This document shows, piece by piece, positions 33,466-40,537 of a stretch of 64,000 nucleotides of DNA. The first letter of the stretch is position 1. Each line of letters begins with the position of its first letter. The notes under the pieces were generated by a model that saw only the letters and a program-made list of their open reading frames with translations, did not search any database and was not told the origin of the DNA. Source of the DNA: Kutzneria chonburiensis. Lineage in GTDB: Bacteria > Actinomycetota > Actinomycetes > Mycobacteriales > Pseudonocardiaceae. Location: contig NZ_CP097263.1 in assembly GCF_028622115.1 (NCBI RefSeq), forward strand, positions 3,968,001-4,032,000, in the 5' to 3' direction. Made by a program: the position numbers and the translations under genes.

Positions 33466-34122
33466 TCACCGCGCTGACAAAAGATCAAGGATCACCGGGA
33501 GCTCACGGACCCCGGTGATCACTTCCGCCGCTCGCGCCACAACCTCGGGGTCGGGCGGGAAGTGCTCGTTGGGCACGGCGACGACGATCATGCCGGCGTT
33601 GAGGGCCGCCCGGATGCCGTTGGTGGAGTCCTCGACCGCAACGGACTTCGTCGGGTCGACGCCCAAAGCCTTGGCCGCGGCCAGATACACGTCGGGCGCG
33701 GGCTTGCCGGCGCCGGTGAGCTCGCTGGACAGCGCGACCTTCACGACGTCGCCGAGGCCGGTGGCCCGCACCACCTCGTCGATCAACGCGGGCGGCGAGG
33801 AGCTGGCGATGGCGACCGGGCAGTAGGCCGCCGCGGCCCGCACGGCCTCGACGGCGCCGGGCAGCAGCGGCGGCCCCTCGGCGTAGCGGGCGACCATGCC
33901 GTCGACCACCAGTTGGGCGATCTTGTCCGGCGGCAGCCGCACGCCACGTGCCGTAGCCAGATACTCCGCCCACTCGGGCGTGCTCATGCCCATCAGGGCC
34001 CGGGTCGTGTTCTCGCCGTCCCAGGTCCCGCCGTGTTCGGCCGTGACCGCGCGGCGCACCTCGTCCCAGGTCCGCTCGGAGTCGACCAGCACACCGTCCA
34101 GATCAAAAACCACCGCGTCCAC
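33466..34122 (-). CDS. HAD-superfamily phosphatase (beta-phosphoglucomutase-like)
   Basis: 218-aa HAD hydrolase, subfamily IA with a helical cap. Motif I 'VVFDLDGVLVDSE' holds the nucleophile and acid Asp, motif II is 'VAIASSSPP', the Lys of motif III lies in 'TGAGKPAPDVYLAAA', and motif IV is 'VAVEDSTNGIRAALNAG'. The sequence fits the beta-phosphoglucomutase/sugar phosphatase group. GTG start at 34122. It dephosphorylates or isomerises a sugar phosphate; the substrate is not set by sequence. Confidence 0.88.
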   Translation of the reverse strand: MDAVVFDLDGVLVDSERTWDEVRRAVTAEHGGTWDGENTTRALMGMSTPEWAEYLATARGVRLPPDKIAQLVVDGMVARYAEGPPLLPGAVEAVRAAAAYCPVAIASSSPPALIDEVVRATGLGDVVKVALSSELTGAGKPAPDVYLAAAKALGVDPTKSVAVEDSTNGIRAALNAGMIVVAVPNEHFPPDPEVVARAAEVITGVRELPVILDLLSAR

Positions 34123-34241
34123 GGTCGGAGGCTAATGGATGACGGGTTCGTGAAGTGAAGATTGAATCGTTGCTCCCGGTGCGTCGCCGGGAGATCCTCA
34201 GGCGGCGACATCCCCGTCCCCTGCACCGGAGGTACGCACCC

Positions 34242-35630
34242 ATGCGCCCGATCACCGGCGCGGCACTGGCCGCCGCGCTGACCGCGGCCGTCTTACCCGG
34301 CATCGCCGCGACCGCCCACGCTGCCACCACGCACCGTGTCCTGTTCGACTCCAGCAAAGCCGAAACCGCCGGCAACGCCGACTGGATCATCAGCACCAGC
34401 CAGCCCGATCCGCTCAAACAGGACTCAACCCCCAGTAGCGACAAGGACTGGACGGGCGCGCTGTCCTCGTGGGGCATCGCGCTACAGAAGACCGGTCAGT
34501 ACACTTTGGACACTCTGCCGGCCGGCAACACGATCACCTACGGCTCCACGTCGAACGCCCTTGACCTGAGCCACTTCGACGAGTTCGTGCTGCCGGAGCC
34601 CAACATCCGGCTGTCCAGTTCGGAGAAGACGGCGCTGCTGAAGTTCGTGCAGAACGGCGGCGGGCTGTTCCTGATCTCCGACCACACCGGCAGCGACCGC
34701 AACAACGACGGCTGGGACTCGCCGGCGATCATCAACGACATCATGACCAGCAACGGCGTCGACAACACCGACCCGTTCGGCTTCTCGGTCGACCTGAAGA
34801 ACATCAGCACCGACCACCCGGTCGCCATCAGCGACTCGTCCAACCCGGTGTTGAACGGCTCGTTCGGCACGGTGAAGCACAGTCTGATCGCCAACGGCAC
34901 CACGTTCACGCTCAAGCCGGCCGACAACCCGGCCGTGAAGGGCCTGCTGTACCTGAGCACCTCGTCGCCCGGCAACACCAACGCCACCTTCGTCACCAGC
35001 ACGTTCGGCCAGGGCCGGGTGGCGATCTGGAACGACAGCTCGCCGATCGACGACGGCACCGGCGAGTCCGGCAAGACGCTGTACAACGGCTGGACCGATT
35101 CGACCGCCAACAACGCCGCCCTCGCCCTCAACGCCACCGCGTGGCTGGCCGGGTCGGGCACCACCACTCCCCCGAGCGGCAACTGCGCCTCGCCCGGGCA
35201 GAAGCTGGCCAACCCCGGCTTCGAGAGCGGCACCACGTCGTGGAGCGGCAACGCCACCATCGGCACGGCGGCGACCCCGCACACCGGCACCAGCGCCGCC
35301 GCGTTCGACGGCCAGGGCGTGGCGACCACCAACACCGAGAGCCAGACCGTGTCCATCCCCGCCGGCTGCTCGGCCAGCCTGAGCTTCTGGCTGCACGTCA
35401 GCACCGCCGAGACCACGACCAGCTCGAAGTACGACACCTTCGCCGTGGCCGTCGGCTCCACCACGGTCGCCACGTTCTCCAACCTCGACGCCGCGTCCGG
35501 CTACCAGCAGCACAGCGTCGACCTCTCGGCCTACGCCGGCCAGTCCGTGACGATCAAGTTCACCGGCGCCGAGGACTACGAGAAACAGACCACCTTCGTG
35601 CTCGACGACACCGCCCTGACCGCGTCCTGA
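34242..35630 (+). CDS. Secreted protein with DUF4350-like domain and C-terminal carbohydrate-binding-like module
   Basis: 462 aa with a clear signal peptide (MRPITGAALAAALTAAVLPG, cleavage near AHA-AT). The first ~290 residues resemble the glutamine-amidotransferase-like/DUF4350 fold used by ThuA-type and gliding-motility proteins: 'VLFDSSKAETAGNADWIIS', 'LLKFVQNGGGLFLISDHTGSD', 'STFGQGRVAIWNDSSPIDDGTG'. A Gly/Thr/Pro linker follows, then a jelly-roll 'KLANPGFESGTTSWSG' to 'VLDDTALTAS', typical of CBM/discoidin-like modules on secreted enzymes. Probably a polysaccharide-associated hydrolase or binding protein. GGAGG at 34228-34232. Confidence 0.75.
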   Translation: MRPITGAALAAALTAAVLPGIAATAHAATTHRVLFDSSKAETAGNADWIISTSQPDPLKQDSTPSSDKDWTGALSSWGIALQKTGQYTLDTLPAGNTITYGSTSNALDLSHFDEFVLPEPNIRLSSSEKTALLKFVQNGGGLFLISDHTGSDRNNDGWDSPAIINDIMTSNGVDNTDPFGFSVDLKNISTDHPVAISDSSNPVLNGSFGTVKHSLIANGTTFTLKPADNPAVKGLLYLSTSSPGNTNATFVTSTFGQGRVAIWNDSSPIDDGTGESGKTLYNGWTDSTANNAALALNATAWLAGSGTTTPPSGNCASPGQKLANPGFESGTTSWSGNATIGTAATPHTGTSAAAFDGQGVATTNTESQTVSIPAGCSASLSFWLHVSTAETTTSSKYDTFAVAVGSTTVATFSNLDAASGYQQHSVDLSAYAGQSVTIKFTGAEDYEKQTTFVLDDTALTAS

Positions 35631-35675
35631 TCAAGGGACCGATCCTCTCGTTGAACGTCAGGAAGGGCCCCTTCC
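35629..35675. repeat. Intergenic direct repeat, copy 1
   Basis: 47-bp unit beginning GATCAAGGGACCGATCCT and ending near CCCCTTCC. It repeats 62 bp downstream with four differences. It overlaps the stop of the preceding gene by 2 bases. The GGAAGGG-CCCCTTCC part is self-complementary. Confidence 0.75.
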
Positions 35676-35690
35676 CAGCGCCGTCGCCAA

Positions 35691-35741
35691 GATCAAGGGA
35701 CCGATCCTGGCGTTCAACGTCAGGAAGGGGCCCTTCCTGAC
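35691..35741. repeat. Intergenic direct repeat, copy 2, ending in a 23-bp perfect palindrome
   Basis: Same unit as copy 1. It extends into a perfect palindrome at 35719-35741 (11-bp arms around one G; arm GTCAGGAAGGG). Tandem placement before a downstream gene suggests a terminator pair or a dispersed element. Elements with an AAGGGGCCCTT core are, from memory, frequent in Amycolatopsis-type genomes. Confidence 0.75.
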
Positions 35742-35808
35742 AACGGCGGTGTGATCGGTTTCACTCCTCGGTAGCAGCAGAGCGCCCGCGTTGCTTCGTT
35801 GAGTGACC

Positions 35809-36984
35809 ATGAGCAGGACGGGGACCGCACTGGCGGTGGCGGCGGGTGTCGGCGGCGTGGCGTTGAACGTGATCGCTCGGAAGGCGCCCTGGCGGCGTTA
35901 TCCCTGGCATCTGGTCGGGATGGCGGCCGGCGTGGTCGGCACGGAGCTGGCGGTGCCGTCGGCGGCGGCACAACTTGCCGTGACGGGTGCGGCGGCAGCG
36001 CTGAAAGCGCACAAGAGCAAGATCGGTCTAGCAGCGCTAGCAGTGTCGACGGGCGCGGCGGTTGGCTTGGCAGCACTGCAAAAGCCGGCCAACGAGACGC
36101 GCCGCCACCTCCAGGGTGCGGTCGACGAGGCGCTCGGCCGCGGCGCGGTGGAGCTGTGGGCCCCGACGCCTGCGCTGCCGCAGAAGTACCGTCGCGCCGA
36201 GTTCATCGTCGCCGACGGCATTCGCTACGGCGAGGACCAGGCGCTGGACGTGTGGCGCAAGGCCGGCGTCACCGGCGCGCCGGTGGTGATCCAGATCCAC
36301 GGCGGCTCGTGGACCAGCGGCAACCGCCGCCAGCAGAACCTGCCGCTGCTCGCACACCTGGCCGACAACGGCTGGGTCTGCGTGGCCGTCGACTACCGGC
36401 TGGGCCCGAAGAACCGTTGGCCGGCACAGATCGTGGACGTGAAGCGGGCCATCGCGTGGGTGCGGGCCAACATCGAGCGCTACGGCGGCGATCCGTCGTT
36501 CATCGCCGTCACCGGCGGCTCGGCCGGCGGTCACCTGGCCGCCCTGGCCGCCGTGACCGGCGACGATCCCGCGTTCCAGCCCGGTTTCGAGAGCGCCGAC
36601 ACCTCTGTCCAGGCCGGCGCCCTGCTGTACGGCGTCTATGACCTGTCCGCGTACAACGACGACGGCAGCTCGGGTCTACGCGACCACGTGCACCGCGTGA
36701 TGATCGACGACGAGCCCGAGTCGCCCGCCTTCCGCGCCGCGTCGCCGATCCACCGCCTCACCCCCGATTCGCCGCCGCTGCTGGTGGTGCACGGTGATCG
36801 TGACGAGATCGTCTCGGTCAACCAGGCCCGCGAGTTCGCCACCCGGGCCCGTGAGCTGGGCACGACCTTCGGCTACGCCGAGCTGCCCTACGCCCACCAC
36901 GCCTTCGACGCCATCGCCGGCGCCCGGACCGTCGCTACCGCGCACGCCGTGGAGCAGTTCCTGTCACACCTGGCCAAGAAGTGA
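35809..36984 (+). CDS. Alpha/beta hydrolase with N-terminal membrane helices (LipQ/hormone-sensitive-lipase-like esterase)
   Basis: 391 aa. Two to three hydrophobic helices in the first ~95 residues ('ALAVAAGVGGVALNVIA', 'LVGMAAGVVGTELAVPSAA', 'IGLAALAVSTGAAVGLAAL') anchor the protein. The catalytic domain has 'IQIHGGSWTSGN' (oxyanion hole), 'TGGSAGGHLAAL' (nucleophile Ser), 'VVHGDRDEIVS' (Asp) and 'ELPYAHHAFD' (His). This is the hormone-sensitive-lipase/BD-FAE-like layout of mycobacterial Lip esterases. It hydrolyses short-chain esters at the membrane; the substrate is unknown. ATG at 35809 chosen over a GTG 6 bases upstream. Confidence 0.85.
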   Translation: MSRTGTALAVAAGVGGVALNVIARKAPWRRYPWHLVGMAAGVVGTELAVPSAAAQLAVTGAAAALKAHKSKIGLAALAVSTGAAVGLAALQKPANETRRHLQGAVDEALGRGAVELWAPTPALPQKYRRAEFIVADGIRYGEDQALDVWRKAGVTGAPVVIQIHGGSWTSGNRRQQNLPLLAHLADNGWVCVAVDYRLGPKNRWPAQIVDVKRAIAWVRANIERYGGDPSFIAVTGGSAGGHLAALAAVTGDDPAFQPGFESADTSVQAGALLYGVYDLSAYNDDGSSGLRDHVHRVMIDDEPESPAFRAASPIHRLTPDSPPLLVVHGDRDEIVSVNQAREFATRARELGTTFGYAELPYAHHAFDAIAGARTVATAHAVEQFLSHLAKK

Positions 36985-37024
36985 TCTCCACCGGCCGATC
37001 GGTCTCCTGAAGCAGCCTCACCTG

Positions 37025-37037
37025 TGTCAGCCTGACA
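37025..37037. promoter_or_regulatory. Short palindrome before the GH76 gene
   Basis: TGTCAG-c-CTGACA, 6-bp arms around one base, 24 bp upstream of the GH76 start. A candidate operator; no regulator is adjacent. Confidence 0.3.
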
Positions 37038-37060
37038 GGGCTGATCACTGGGGAGGTTCC

Positions 37061-38392
37061 ATGTTCCGAGCCACCGTCCTCGCCGTCACGGCCCTGATCG
37101 CCCTTGCCCCGACCGCGGCGGCGAGCACGTCCGATGTGTGCAACCGCTACTGCGACGGCCGGAGCGCCACGCATGCCGTTCACGACCGACAAGCCATCAA
37201 CACCAACGATGTCTCGCTGCATTTCGACGATGCCGACGCAATGGGGTGGGCGGTCGGCACGGGAACGGTCTGGCTGGACCGGTCGTTCGATGCGGGCCGC
37301 ACGTGGCAGGAGGTGGGGCGCGCGACGGGAAAGACGGCGATGTTCAACAACGACGACTGGCGGGGGCACGGGGTCGGACTGCTGAGGGCCTGCACGGAAA
37401 CGGGGTGCACGGACTGGCGGCGCAGCACATGGAATGCCTACGACCGGCGTAGCGCGGCGGCGACGGCGCTGATGGAGAACTACGACCTGAAGACCGGGCT
37501 GTGGACGACGACCAACTGGTGGAACGCGGCCAACGCGCTGACGGCGATCATCGACTCGGGCCTGTACGGCTACGCGATAGCGAACACGTACGAGCTGAAC
37601 CTCCATGCGCAGGGCGGAAATTTCACGAACGACTACAACGACGACACGCTGTGGTGGGGCCTGGCCTGGCTGCGGGCCTACGACGTGACGGGCGACCGCC
37701 GGTACCTGGACACGGCGAGGTTCGACGCGGATCACGTTGCCGGGTACTGGGATGACGTCTGCGGCGGCGGGGTGTGGTGGAACACCGACAAGACGTACAA
37801 GAACGCCATCACGAACTCGCTCTACATCGAGCTGAATGCAGCGCTGCACAACAGGATTCCCAAAGACACCGGGTACAGGGAAAAAGCCGCGCAAGGCTGG
37901 CAGTGGTTCAGGAACACCGGCATGATCAACGCGGCGAACATGGTCAACGACGGCCTGAACGCCCAGTGTGCCAACAACAACCAGCCGACCTGGACGTACA
38001 ACCAAGGCGTGCCGCTGGCGGCGCTGTCGGAGCTGTACAAGGCGACGCACAACCGGGATCTGCTGGCGCAGGCGACAACGCTGGCCGATGCGTCAACGGT
38101 CAACGCGGCCATCAACACCGACGGCATCCTGCACGATCCGGGCGACAAGCCGGGCGGCGGCGGGGCGGACGGCCCGAGCTTCAAGGGCGCCTACGTGCGC
38201 GGCCTGGCCGAACTCGACACCGTGCTGCCGGGTCATCCGTATCGGAACTATCTGAAAAAACAGGCGGTTTCGGCCTATGCCAACGACCGCAACGGCTACG
38301 ACATGTACGGCCTGCTCTGGACCGGGCCGCTCGACCAGGTCGACGCGGCCCGGCAGCAGAGCGCCGTGGATCTGATGAACGCGGCTATCTGA
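37061..38392 (+). CDS. Secreted glycoside hydrolase family 76 (alpha-1,6-mannanase-like)
   Basis: 443 aa with a Sec signal (MFRATVLAVTALIALAPTAA). The (alpha/alpha)6-barrel domain of GH76 is recognised by 'WTTTNWWNAANALTAIIDSG', the catalytic Asp194-Asp195 pair in 'NDYNDDTLWWGLAWLRAYD', 'GGGVWWNTDKTYKNAITNSLYIELNAAL' and 'WTYNQGVPLAALSELY'. GH76 enzymes cleave alpha-1,6-mannosyl backbones of fungal or mycobacterial-type mannans. The N-terminal ~110 residues add a beta-rich module seen in Streptomyces GH76 proteins. GGGAGG 4 bases before the ATG. Its end overlaps the next gene on the other strand by 8 bp. Confidence 0.9.
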   Translation: MFRATVLAVTALIALAPTAAASTSDVCNRYCDGRSATHAVHDRQAINTNDVSLHFDDADAMGWAVGTGTVWLDRSFDAGRTWQEVGRATGKTAMFNNDDWRGHGVGLLRACTETGCTDWRRSTWNAYDRRSAAATALMENYDLKTGLWTTTNWWNAANALTAIIDSGLYGYAIANTYELNLHAQGGNFTNDYNDDTLWWGLAWLRAYDVTGDRRYLDTARFDADHVAGYWDDVCGGGVWWNTDKTYKNAITNSLYIELNAALHNRIPKDTGYREKAAQGWQWFRNTGMINAANMVNDGLNAQCANNNQPTWTYNQGVPLAALSELYKATHNRDLLAQATTLADASTVNAAINTDGILHDPGDKPGGGGADGPSFKGAYVRGLAELDTVLPGHPYRNYLKKQAVSAYANDRNGYDMYGLLWTGPLDQVDAARQQSAVDLMNAAI

Positions 38393-38588
38393 AGGCGATG
38401 GCGTACAGGCCGTAGCCGACGATGCCGGCGCACAGCACGAAACACCCGATGGCCAGCACGTTGTTCAACGCCGCCTCGCCGCGCCGGGTCCAGGAGTTGA
38501 TGCCGACCGAGAACAGGCCGACGAACAACACCGAGGCCACGATCGCGACCAGGAACACGGTGCCGAGACCGCCCCAATTGATCGTCAT
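38385..38588 (-). CDS. Small two-helix membrane protein after the phosphate transporter
   Basis: 67 aa: 'GTVFLVAIVASVLFVGLFSVG' and 'VLAIGCFVLCAGIVGYGLYAI' are two membrane helices joined by a short basic loop. It starts 11 bp after the PiT transporter stop on the same strand, so it is probably cotranscribed. Small proteins of this type next to PiT genes are common in actinomycetes; the function is unknown, perhaps an accessory subunit. Confidence 0.75.
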   Translation of the reverse strand: MTINWGGLGTVFLVAIVASVLFVGLFSVGINSWTRRGEAALNNVLAIGCFVLCAGIVGYGLYAIAFR

Positions 38589-38599
38589 GGCGTGCCCCC

Positions 38600-39721
38600 T
38601 CAGACCGTCGCCGGCGTGGCGGACGGCAGGTCGTTGACGTTGCCGGCGGACACCGGCTGCCGCCGGGACAGCACGTACGCGGCAACGGCGATGGCCACCG
38701 CCGCCAGGGCGACGACGATCGTGCCGACGGTGCCCAGCGAGGCGGTACGGCCGGCGATGGCGCCGACGATGGCCGCGGCCGGCAGCGTGAACAGCCACGC
38801 CGTGGCCATCCGGCCGGCAACGCCCCAGCGGACCTCGGACAGCCGCTTGCCCACGCCGGAGCCGATGATCGCGCCGGTGGCCACGTGCGTGGTGGACAGC
38901 GCGAAGCCGACCTGCGACGACGCCAGGATGGTCGCCGTGGCGCTGGCCTCGGCGGCAAAGCCCTGCGGCGTCTCGATCTCGGTCAGCCCCTTGCCCAGCG
39001 TGCGGATGATCCGCCAGCCGCCGAGGAAGGTGCCCAGCGAGATGGCCAGGCCGGAGCCCAGGATGACCAGCAGCGGCGGGTTGGAGCCGGCCGGCAGCGT
39101 GCCGGCGGCGATCAGCGTCAGCGTGATGACGCCCATCGTCTTCTGTGCGTCGTTGGTGCCGTGGGCCAGTGAGACCAGCGAGGCCGAGATGATCTGGCCG
39201 GCCTTGAAGCCCTTGGCCCGCTCGGTCTTGTCGGCCCGGGCGGTGACCTTGTAGGCCAGGAAGGTGGCGGCCGTGGCGACCACGCCGGCGATGATCGGCG
39301 AGGCCACCGCCGGCACGATCACCTTCTCGATCACGGTGGTGAAGTGCACCGCGTCCGAGCCGGCGGCGATCCAGGTGGCGCCGATCAGGCCGCCGAACAG
39401 GGCGTGCGACGAGCTGGACGGCAGGCCGAGCAGCCAGGTCAGCAGGTTCCACACGATGGCCCCGACCAGCCCGCCGAAGATGATGGCGCTGTTGATCCTG
39501 GTCTCGTCCACGATGCCGCTGGAGATGGTCTTGGCCACCTGCACCGACAGGAACGCGCCGACCAGGTTGAACACGGCCGAGACGCCGACCGCCATTCTCG
39601 GGCTCAGCGCCCCGGTGGCGATCGAGGTGGCCATGGCGTTGGCCGTGTCGTGGAAACCATTGGTGAAGTCGAAGGCCAGCGCGGTCACGATGACCACGAC
39701 GACCAGGAGCGAGAGATCCAT
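38600..39721 (-). CDS. PiT-family inorganic phosphate transporter
   Basis: 373 aa, about ten membrane helices (PF01384). The family's inverted-repeat signatures are 'FDFTNGFHDTANAMATSIATGAL' near the N-terminus and 'LVSLAHGTNDAQKTMGVITL' in the second half. 'GLPSSSSHALFGGLIGA' and 'ALSTTHVATGAIIGSG' also match. It imports phosphate (as metal-phosphate) with protons, at low affinity. ATG 39721 has AGGAGG 7 bases upstream, better than the longer frame to 39739. Operon with the 67-aa membrane protein. No phoU-like PitA regulator is adjacent. Confidence 0.92.
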   Translation of the reverse strand: MDLSLLVVVVIVTALAFDFTNGFHDTANAMATSIATGALSPRMAVGVSAVFNLVGAFLSVQVAKTISSGIVDETRINSAIIFGGLVGAIVWNLLTWLLGLPSSSSHALFGGLIGATWIAAGSDAVHFTTVIEKVIVPAVASPIIAGVVATAATFLAYKVTARADKTERAKGFKAGQIISASLVSLAHGTNDAQKTMGVITLTLIAAGTLPAGSNPPLLVILGSGLAISLGTFLGGWRIIRTLGKGLTEIETPQGFAAEASATATILASSQVGFALSTTHVATGAIIGSGVGKRLSEVRWGVAGRMATAWLFTLPAAAIVGAIAGRTASLGTVGTIVVALAAVAIAVAAYVLSRRQPVSAGNVNDLPSATPATV

Positions 39722-39812
39722 CCGCGCCTCCTGCCGCATCGGAGGACCGCAACGTAGACGCCACAGACGAACGCCAGGTGAACCGAATCAGACGAGTCGC
39801 GCCCTTCGCCCC

Positions 39813-39861
39813 CACCTGAGTGGCTCACTTGGCTTCAGACGCCACCTGAGCCACTCAGGTG
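39813..39861. repeat. Long inverted repeat D1 (core TGGC-TTCAGAC-GCCA)
   Basis: Arms 39813-39833 and 39841-39861, 21 bp with two mismatches, loop TTCAGAC. The arm begins CACCTGAGTGGCTCA. It lies in the spacer between the divergent PiT and ArsR genes, not behind a gene, so a terminator role is not obvious. Core nearly identical to the hairpin at 28917. Confidence 0.75.
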
Positions 39862-39874
39862 CCCCCAACCCACC

Positions 39875-39923
39875 CACGTGAGTGGCTCATTTGGCTTCAG
39901 GTGCCACCTGAGCGACTCAGGTA
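39875..39923. repeat. Long inverted repeat D2, tandem diverged copy of D1
   Basis: Arms 39875-39895 and 39903-39923 with several mismatches, loop TTCAGGT. Its left arm CACGTGAGTGGCTCATTTGG matches D1 at all but two positions. Tandem duplication followed by divergence is the likely origin. Confidence 0.65.
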
Positions 39924-39934
39924 AGACGCTCGGT

Positions 39935-39960
39935 CATTGCACAAGAGCTCTTGTGCAATG
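39935..39960. promoter_or_regulatory. 26-bp perfect palindrome: ArsR-type operator
   Basis: Perfect palindrome centred on 39947/39948, half-site CATTGCACAAGAG. It is 26-51 bp upstream of the arsR start and contains TTGCAC as a possible -35. Size and position fit an ArsR dimer site for autorepression of the arsR-MFS operon. Confidence 0.75.
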
Positions 39961-39985
39961 ATTCTTGTTGATGCATGCTGGCCCC

Positions 39986-40537
39986 ATGCTCGACTCCAAG
40001 GTGCTGGCCGCGATGGCCCATCCCCTGCGCCGCCGGCTGATGGACGTGCTCAAGGTCAACGGCCCGGCCACGGTGTCCACGCTGGCCGAGACCACCGGCC
40101 AGGCGATCGGCAACATCAGCCACCACATGAAGGTGCTGGCCGCCGCCGAGCTGGTCGAAGAGGCCCCGGAGCTGGCCAACGACCGGCGTGAGCGGTGGTG
40201 GAAGACCCGCCCGCGGACGCTGAGCTGGTCGCCCCGCGACTACGCCGACGACCCGGCCGCGACGGCGGTGGCCGAGGCGGCCCAGTCGCTGAACCTCGAT
40301 CACCAGGTCGCGCTGGTCCGGGCGGCGATGGCCGGCCGCGAGAGCCAGCCGGAAGACTGGCAGGCCGCCACGTTCTCCACCGAGTCCTGGCTACGGCTGT
40401 CCGCCGCCGAGCTGGCCGAGCTCCAGGACGAGATCATCGCGCTGGTGCAGCGGTGGTCCCGGCGCGAGGCCGTGGACGACGGTCAGGACCGCCAGCCGGT
40501 GTTCGTGTTCGCCCACGGCGTCCCGGCCACGCCGTGA
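39986..40537 (+). CDS. ArsR-family winged-helix regulator
   Basis: 183 aa. HTH: 'MLDSKVLAAMAHPLRRRLMDVLKVN', 'ATVSTLAETTGQAIGNISHHMKVLAAAELV', wing 'DRRERWWKTRPRTL'. The C-terminal extension ('SPRDYADDPAATAVAEAAQSLNLDHQ') is typical of ArsR/PadR-like actinomycete regulators paired with MFS exporters. No CxC metal motif, so the effector is probably organic. An ATG at 39971 is in frame and would suit a leaderless mRNA. The stop overlaps the MFS GTG start (GTGA), giving a regulator-exporter operon. Confidence 0.85.
   Translation: MLDSKVLAAMAHPLRRRLMDVLKVNGPATVSTLAETTGQAIGNISHHMKVLAAAELVEEAPELANDRRERWWKTRPRTLSWSPRDYADDPAATAVAEAAQSLNLDHQVALVRAAMAGRESQPEDWQAATFSTESWLRLSAAELAELQDEIIALVQRWSRREAVDDGQDRQPVFVFAHGVPATP

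Noticed and set aside
38385-39815. 476-codon minus-strand frame through the PiT gene
   Set aside because: Only its last 68 codons (38385-38588) are a real small membrane protein. The rest is the wrong frame of the phosphate transporter.
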